DNA of 64,000 nucleotides. It comes from Collinsella sp. (lineage in GTDB: Bacteria > Actinomycetota > Coriobacteriia > Coriobacteriales > Coriobacteriaceae). The notes under the pieces are model-generated. The model made no database searches. It was not told the origin of the DNA and saw only the letters and a list, made by a program, of their open reading frames with translations. The position numbers and the translations under genes were made by a program. The stretch spans positions 1 through 64,000 of the forward strand of contig DXMY01000007.1 in NCBI GenBank assembly GCA_019413925.1. Direction: 5' to 3'. Position 1 is the first letter of the stretch. Each line of letters starts with the position of its first letter. Below, piece by piece: positions 60,101 to 64,000 of this stretch.

Positions 60101-61482
60101 CATCGTACGCCGTGATCGGCCAGTCCATTGCGGGCTGGGGCGTTATGCCGCCGGACGCCGCGGTGCCCCGTGCGGTGCCATGGCCGCAGCACACGGGCTT
60201 TTTGGCAACCGTCAACGAGCAACTGCAGCATATTACTTGGACGCGAGGCGCATCGGCATTTGGAACGCAGCCCGTGGGTGCCGCAGGCTGTGGCCCGGCA
60301 TCGTTTAGCGTAAGCAACAACGGCAGGTGCGTGCTCTATGTGGAGAACACCGATGGCAAGGTGGGACAAACCTACGACGAAGAAGGCAACCCGGTAGCAG
60401 TGATGGGCAAGCACTTCCGCATCTTCGCCAGCACCTTGGCAGGCGATCTGTTCACGGAGCCGTTCGTGATGTGCGAGCTGGACCATCCCGTCGATCAGAT
60501 AACGACATTTTTGACGTCGGGAGGCATGCTCTCCGCGCTCGCCACGCACATTGTGAGTGCCGAGCAGAGCAAGGCGGAGCTGCACGGCATCGAAGTGCCC
60601 TTGGTGGCGTGTGCCACTCCGACGGGCGCGGTCGCTACCTCGGGCGCGGTGGTACCCGGAGCAGCAGGCGAATCCTTCATGGTCACGGTGCGAAACGACG
60701 GCAACACCTTGCTGACCGCCGGCACGATCGATCTGTACCGAGAGGACTCCAGTCAGCCGTTCTCCAGCGCATCCATCGGATTCGGCGCGAACGCACGCAT
60801 GGCTTCGATCTACGATCCAGAGCTTGCCGAGGATGCTTCGGCCAACGACATGGCACACGTGAAGTACGCAGTCGAGACGCTGGGCACACGTTTTGCAACG
60901 CACCCGCTGGTTGCCGACAATGGCAACGCCGTGCTGGCACCGGGCTGCACGGCACAATTCCGCATGAGCTTTGCCATCCCGGAGAGCTGGAGCGATGAGG
61001 TGGGCAAACGCGTCACGCTGTATGCGAAGGCGCGTGACCTGGTGGCACTCGATCCCGTAACGCTCGAGGAAATTCGACCGGGCGCAAACTCGGCGCTGGG
61101 TGTCGTACTGCACGAGCTTCATGTGCCCGACGCGGCATGCGAACGCTCAGAAGTTCAGGTCGGCGTATGCGACAGCGCGGATACGACAGGGCTTCACGAC
61201 GCCCCGATGACAGCAGACGGCGATGGTAGCTCGAGTGGCGGCGGTTCCGGTGGAAGCAGCTCCGGTGGTGGCAGCAGCTCCGACAGCGGCAAGGACCACG
61301 GCAATAACAAGCGCTCCGGAAAAGCGGGCGCGCTTGCGGGCACGGGCGATGTCAACGCTCCCCTTACGGCAGCCGCTGCAGCACTCGCCGCGGCAGGCGC
61401 CGGCCTCGTCGCCTACAGCGCCCGCCGCACGGCGCTCGAAACTGACACCGCCGATGAGATCAATTCTGATAAGCCTCACTAG
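57115..61482 (+). CDS. Large cell-surface protein with a LAXTG sorting signal
   Basis: The ATG at 57115 follows GGGAGCCCAAG. The 1455-residue protein starts M-L-D-R-R-S-L-L-V-A-A-A with two arginines before a hydrophobic stretch, possibly a Tat-type signal. Residues about 60-160 resemble a carboxypeptidase-regulatory or Ig-like fold (V-V-V-V-D-V-A-N-K-N-T-P-I-T-G-A-Q-V-T-L). Then comes a long unassigned region rich in aromatic and Asp/Asn residues. The C-terminus has a Gly/Ser linker (G-G-G-S-G-G), L-A-G-T-G at about 1407-1411, a hydrophobic segment and a basic R-R, then 18 further residues. LAXTG is the class E sortase motif of Actinobacteria. Function is unknown; adhesion or glycan binding is plausible. 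Confidence 0.8.
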   Translation: MLDRRSLLVAAASSLASIMLPRVPGSENAFILPFAPTEAHADEKDPFRVLVLSRTMFGVVVVDVANKNTPITGAQVTLISRYAAGKQLTATTDDEGTAIFEVAPLSEGYVDEATLLDAYDFNGGISISMAGYRDVEIPLARIQGGTAITAPTRPLSDGEPYFRQLTFDEWDIQYADATFMAMPADEAANDQPDTHAFTVQAHLPQGGQATLRINKVTPAAGSSPETVTQIGQIKASASGSDNLATFTLEDKFLDAASGLLEEGCKLRFVLDYQGKTYTLSSPMAVVTAPAAKSESGSTTIIPTTMDQEITPFDFPAAFPGIGGNKFTCWMPSFPILFDFSFAGYVLFGGGYKPASYMNDSGNPDPEYWKKSPRESGAKQANRYLDDMEGKWNQYKSMSAGSGTDPRNTKLLRHHCTPLFTMDIATQLYGSLAYDWVGKTWGDNNDPAYGNIKVLFQVRTDLNWTEQFTLGPVPFFLNVNPWVLAKLALAVGAHTHGSGAAFFKNISLDYSNTSGSFTIQIGLAVTFGAGVAGVASSAVRGAASLTLFIGYEKADGHQLPRLRVGADVDVDVILQFVMFKWTTKAWSGSWPTLLDSWNMSVNNGDQYVLQRSELALGGDTPYTLDACFGTPGDIKAGGVPQFIASATIVTNAELLARAEVNATAANVAPVVRDWDQAVTRIELKADAESDDTGQIEHFVHALIENDENAAPMYKYAYIRQATNAVADPNANSAGVSEDERGGIKPSSDSVLFSGVLSEAHMKLAMIAGAECLFRIASVRYGDNGRSRLVVHTKANGTWSAPTPVDFPLGFGENDVERDGIYDYDFDVVEYTDGRGNRDAYVLLVSGERRDGDNTFFDTASTAGILSVVRLRISNDEIRVVSHTSWRSISRGRLQEDGYHCLQCPRITVGKTLVDGRLSGAYLHRRGTTAEKALGSEAEVALECFTLWSDVSGDSLTFRQVLRFPQAPSSIELGAPENINGKMVVPVAYETADGCGCASYAVIGQSIAGWGVMPPDAAVPRAVPWPQHTGFLATVNEQLQHITWTRGASAFGTQPVGAAGCGPASFSVSNNGRCVLYVENTDGKVGQTYDEEGNPVAVMGKHFRIFASTLAGDLFTEPFVMCELDHPVDQITTFLTSGGMLSALATHIVSAEQSKAELHGIEVPLVACATPTGAVATSGAVVPGAAGESFMVTVRNDGNTLLTAGTIDLYREDSSQPFSSASIGFGANARMASIYDPELAEDASANDMAHVKYAVETLGTRFATHPLVADNGNAVLAPGCTAQFRMSFAIPESWSDEVGKRVTLYAKARDLVALDPVTLEEIRPGANSALGVVLHELHVPDAACERSEVQVGVCDSADTTGLHDAPMTADGDGSSSGGGSGGSSSGGGSSSDSGKDHGNNKRSGKAGALAGTGDVNAPLTAAAAALAAAGAGLVAYSARRTALETDTADEINSDKPH

Positions 61483-61531
61483 CTCCCAGTCACCTTTGCG
61501 AGAGACGCCGACTCGGCTCATCGAACATCAA

Positions 61532-61567
61532 AATGGGCTGGTTCTGAATACCCAGAGCCAGCCCATT
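61532..61567 (+). terminator. Terminator after the surface protein gene
   Basis: AATGGGCTGGTTCTG and CAGAGCCAGCCCATT form a 15-bp stem with one G-T or mismatch; between convergent genes. Confidence 0.8.
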
Positions 61568-61657
61568 GCGCATTAAATGTCGTCTGAGGAGTCGAGCTCG
61601 GCTTCCTCGCCCCGCATTCCACCGAGGACAGTGGGGCATTATCGTTTAAGGGCTCCG

Positions 61658-62218
61658 CTATTGTTCGATGATCTTCTTGACGACCGCGGGAACGCCTGCC
61701 GCCATCACGTTGTCCGGAAGGTCTTCCGTCACAACACTTCCCGCAGCGATAACGCAGCCGCTGCCGATGGTAACCCCCTGGAGTACGGACACGTTCGCGC
61801 CAAACCAGCAGTTATCGCCAACAACAATGGGCAGAGCCCTCTCGAGACCCAAGTTGCGCTCTTTTGCTCCAAGGGGATGCGAAGCGGTGTAGAAGCCGCA
61901 AAACGGCCCAATAAACACGTTGTCACCAAAGGTGATGGAACCACCGTCCATAAAGTAGCAGCCATGGTTTACAAAGCAGCCGTCGCCAAAACTCATCTTG
62001 CTCCCGTAGTCAAAATAGGCGGGCGAAAGCACCGTCAGTCCCTTGGAAAGATCGGTATCGAGCAAAGATTTCAGAGCGCCGAGCTGCGCGTTGCCGCCGG
62101 GTTTTGCCATATTAAAGTCATAGCAGAGCGCCTCCGCCTTCGCACGTTGTGCCAGGAGCCCCTCGTCAAAGTTGGCATCGTGCCACTCCCCGCGCTCCAT
62201 CTTCTCTTTCTCAGTCAT
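61658..62218 (-). CDS. maa: Maltose O-acetyltransferase-like hexapeptide enzyme
   Basis: This 186-residue left-handed beta-helix acetyltransferase begins M-T-E-K-E-K-M-x-x-G-E-W-H-D-A, typical of Maa/LacA. It has Y-T-A-S-H-P-L with the catalytic His and a C-terminal G-A-N-V-S-V-L-Q-G-V-T-I-G-S-G-C-V-I-A-A-G-S-V-V-T-E-D-L-P. It transfers acetyl from acetyl-CoA to sugar hydroxyls. GAGGGGGCGCA precedes the ATG. Confidence 0.92.
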   Translation of the reverse strand: MTEKEKMERGEWHDANFDEGLLAQRAKAEALCYDFNMAKPGGNAQLGALKSLLDTDLSKGLTVLSPAYFDYGSKMSFGDGCFVNHGCYFMDGGSITFGDNVFIGPFCGFYTASHPLGAKERNLGLERALPIVVGDNCWFGANVSVLQGVTIGSGCVIAAGSVVTEDLPDNVMAAGVPAVVKKIIEQ

Positions 62219-62452
62219 TGCGCCCCCTCAAACAACATGCAGTCTTGATGCGGCAATTCTACCAGCCGATAAGCCACGGTTTTAACACGAGCACCACGCC
62301 GCGCAGGGAATGACTGCAGAAGCTAAAGGTCACCGACTCCGAACGCGCGTTCGATGGATTTCGTGTTAGATGGAATCGCCCAAGGCCTGGGCTATGCTAC
62401 CTTGACTATCTATATGACTAAAACGCAGCAAGGGAGCACCGAGAGAGCGAGT

Positions 62453-64000
62453 ATGGCAAAGAACACCGCAAACTATGGTAACGACAGTATCCGCCAGCTC
62501 AAGGACGAGGAGCGCGTACGCCTGCGCCCCGCCGTCATCTTTGGCTCGGACGGGCTCGACGGCTGCGCACATGCCGCCTTCGAGATCCTGTCCAACGCCG
62601 TTGACGAGGCGCGCCAGGGCTACGGCAAGCTCATCACCCTCACCGCCTTTCGCGATGGTTCTATTCAGGTAGAGGACAACGGTCGCGGCTGCCCGCTCGA
62701 CTGGAACCCTTCCGAGAAGCGCTTTAACTGGGAGCTCGTCTTTTGCGAGCTCTACGCCGGCGGCAAATACAATAACAACCAGGGCGGCGACTACGACTTC
62801 TCGCTCGGCACCAACGGCCTGGGCTCGTGCGCGACCCAGTACGCTTCCGAGTACATGGACGTCACCGTCTGGCGCGACGGCAACAAGTACTCCCTGCACT
62901 TTAAGAAGGGCAAGGTCGTCGGCGCCAAAAAGAAGGCGCTCGAGATTGAGCCCAGCGACGAGGACCGTACCGGCACCACCATCAAGTGGCGCCCCGATCT
63001 TGAGGTCTTTACCTCGATCAGCATTCCCCACGAGTGGTATCGCGAAACCATGCGCCGCCAGGCCGTGGTCAACGCCAACGTGACCTTCCGCCTGCGCATC
63101 GAGGGCGACGATGGCGAGTTTTCCGAAGAGGACTTTTGCTACCCCAAGGGCATCGAGGACTACGTGCTCGAGAAGGTCGGTACCGACTACCTTACCGAGC
63201 CCTTCTTTATCGAGGCCGACCGTCGCGGTCGTGACCGCGAGGACCTGCCCGACTACAACGTAAAGATCACCGCGTGCATGTGCTTCTCTCGCACCTTCAT
63301 GATGCAGGAGTACTACCACAACTCATCGTGGCTCGAGAACGGCGGCTCACCCGAGAAGGCGGCCCGTAGCGCTCTGACCAGCGCCATCGATGCTTACATT
63401 AAGCAGCAGGGCAAATACAACAAAAACGAGAGCGGCATCAAATGGCAGGACGTCCAGGACTGTCTGGTGCTGGTGACCAACTGCTTCTCCACCCAGACGT
63501 CCTACGAGAACCAGACTAAGAAGGCCATCAATAACCGCTTTATCCAGCAGGCCATGACCGCCTTCTTTAAGGAGCGTCTCTCGACCTACTTGATCGAGAA
63601 CAAAGACGCCGCCAACAAGATTCTGGAGCAGGTCCTCATCAACAAGCGCTCGCGCGAGAACGCAGAGAAGACGCGTCAGAGCATCAAGACCAACCTGCAG
63701 CAGAAGACCGACATGGCCAACCGCGTGCAGAAATTCATCGACTGCCGCTCCAAGGACAAGAGCCGTCGCGAGATCTACATCGTAGAGGGCGACTCGGCAG
63801 CAGGCGCCATTCGCACTTCGCGCGATGCCGAGTTCCAGGGCGTTATGCCCGTTCGAGGCAAGATCCTCAACTGCCTGAAGGAGGACTACCCGCGCATCTT
63901 TAAGTCCGACATCATCATGGACCTCATGCGCGTGCTGGGCTGCGGCGTGGAGATCAAAGACAAGCGCATCAAGAACCTGGGCGCCTTTGACCTGGACAAC
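62453..64000 (+). CDS. Type IIA topoisomerase subunit B (GyrB/ParE-like), 3' end outside the window
   Basis: The frame is open for 516 codons from the ATG at 62453 to the window end. The ATPase part has E-I-L-S-N-A-V-D-E-A-R, V-E-D-N-G-R-G and L-Y-A-G-G-K-Y-N-N ... S-L-G-T-N-G-L-G-S. The Toprim part has R-R-E-I-Y-I-V-E-G-D-S-A-A-G-A and V-M-P-V-R-G-K-I-L-N. The motifs S-L-G-T-N-G-L-G (not G-G-L-H-G-V-G) and E-G-D-S-A-A-G-A (not G-G-S-A) set it apart from canonical GyrB, and a topoisomerase IV-like second B subunit is likely. A matching subunit A gene should follow. Confidence 0.88.
   Translation, partial: MAKNTANYGNDSIRQLKDEERVRLRPAVIFGSDGLDGCAHAAFEILSNAVDEARQGYGKLITLTAFRDGSIQVEDNGRGCPLDWNPSEKRFNWELVFCELYAGGKYNNNQGGDYDFSLGTNGLGSCATQYASEYMDVTVWRDGNKYSLHFKKGKVVGAKKKALEIEPSDEDRTGTTIKWRPDLEVFTSISIPHEWYRETMRRQAVVNANVTFRLRIEGDDGEFSEEDFCYPKGIEDYVLEKVGTDYLTEPFFIEADRRGRDREDLPDYNVKITACMCFSRTFMMQEYYHNSSWLENGGSPEKAARSALTSAIDAYIKQQGKYNKNESGIKWQDVQDCLVLVTNCFSTQTSYENQTKKAINNRFIQQAMTAFFKERLSTYLIENKDAANKILEQVLINKRSRENAEKTRQSIKTNLQQKTDMANRVQKFIDCRSKDKSRREIYIVEGDSAAGAIRTSRDAEFQGVMPVRGKILNCLKEDYPRIFKSDIIMDLMRVLGCGVEIKDKRIKNLGAFDLDN

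Noticed and set aside
59761..61122. Minus-strand ORF of 453 codons opposite the surface protein
   Set aside because: Antisense shadow; Arg/His-rich composition and no ribosome site.

Overview
The window looks like a chromosome segment of a Coriobacteriia member, most likely Collinsella or a close relative. This is inferred from the high GC content with strong Shine-Dalgarno sites, the actinobacterial-type LAXTG cell-wall sorting signal, the CD1871A-type small protein, and the many intergenic hairpins built on TGACAAAGGGAC/GTCCCTTTGTCA. No rRNA, tRNA or CRISPR array was found.

Region 1 (1-7.3 kb) is an AT-richer accessory island. An IS21-type element (only its right end is in the window) sits inside an ISL3-type element, and the ISL3 element has cut an export ABC transporter gene. 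That transporter is the last gene of a seven-gene minus-strand operon: radical SAM enzyme, GNAT-like protein, PqqD-domain protein, a cysteine-free 66-residue Ala/Val-rich peptide, a small membrane protein, a methyltransferase and the ABC exporter. I read it as a RiPP-type peptide-modification cluster of a kind I cannot assign to a named class. It is my main candidate for an undescribed system, and in this strain it appears to have lost its exporter. A decayed IS30-like fragment closes the island.

Region 2 (7.3-36 kb) is mostly core and housekeeping: an FMN reductase, an ArsC/Spx-like protein, a CobW GTPase, TrmL, a four-gene operon of unknown function (DUF4230-like, FxLYD-like lipoprotein, two unrecognised genes) beside a serine recombinase, a UvrA2-type ATPase, an AAA ATPase, a TetM-like GTPase, RsmJ, RlmA, MATE and DMT exporters, a LysR regulator, uracil-DNA glycosylase, a VUT/YhhQ transporter, release factor 3, a GntR-controlled ABC exporter, a CLC channel, a LOG protein and a potassium channel.

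Region 3 (36-47 kb) holds a large hybrid sensor kinase with two solute-binding domains, metabolic enzymes (MalY, TrmO, Dus, glutaredoxin), an XRE-zinc ribbon-TipAS fusion, and a repeat-rich AT-richer interval with an orphan RHH antitoxin-like gene. Two about 183-bp palindromic elements flank a membrane-protein gene; their outer arms differ between copies yet stay self-complementary.

Region 4 (47-64 kb) holds a 1084-residue MacB/FtsX-type ABC protein, a TlpA / NapH-like ferredoxin / CD1871A redox cassette divergent from an OmpR-type two-component system, a GMP synthase subunit without its amidotransferase domain, a LuxR regulator beside a 1455-residue LAXTG-anchored surface protein, a maltose acetyltransferase, and the start of a type IIA topoisomerase B subunit.
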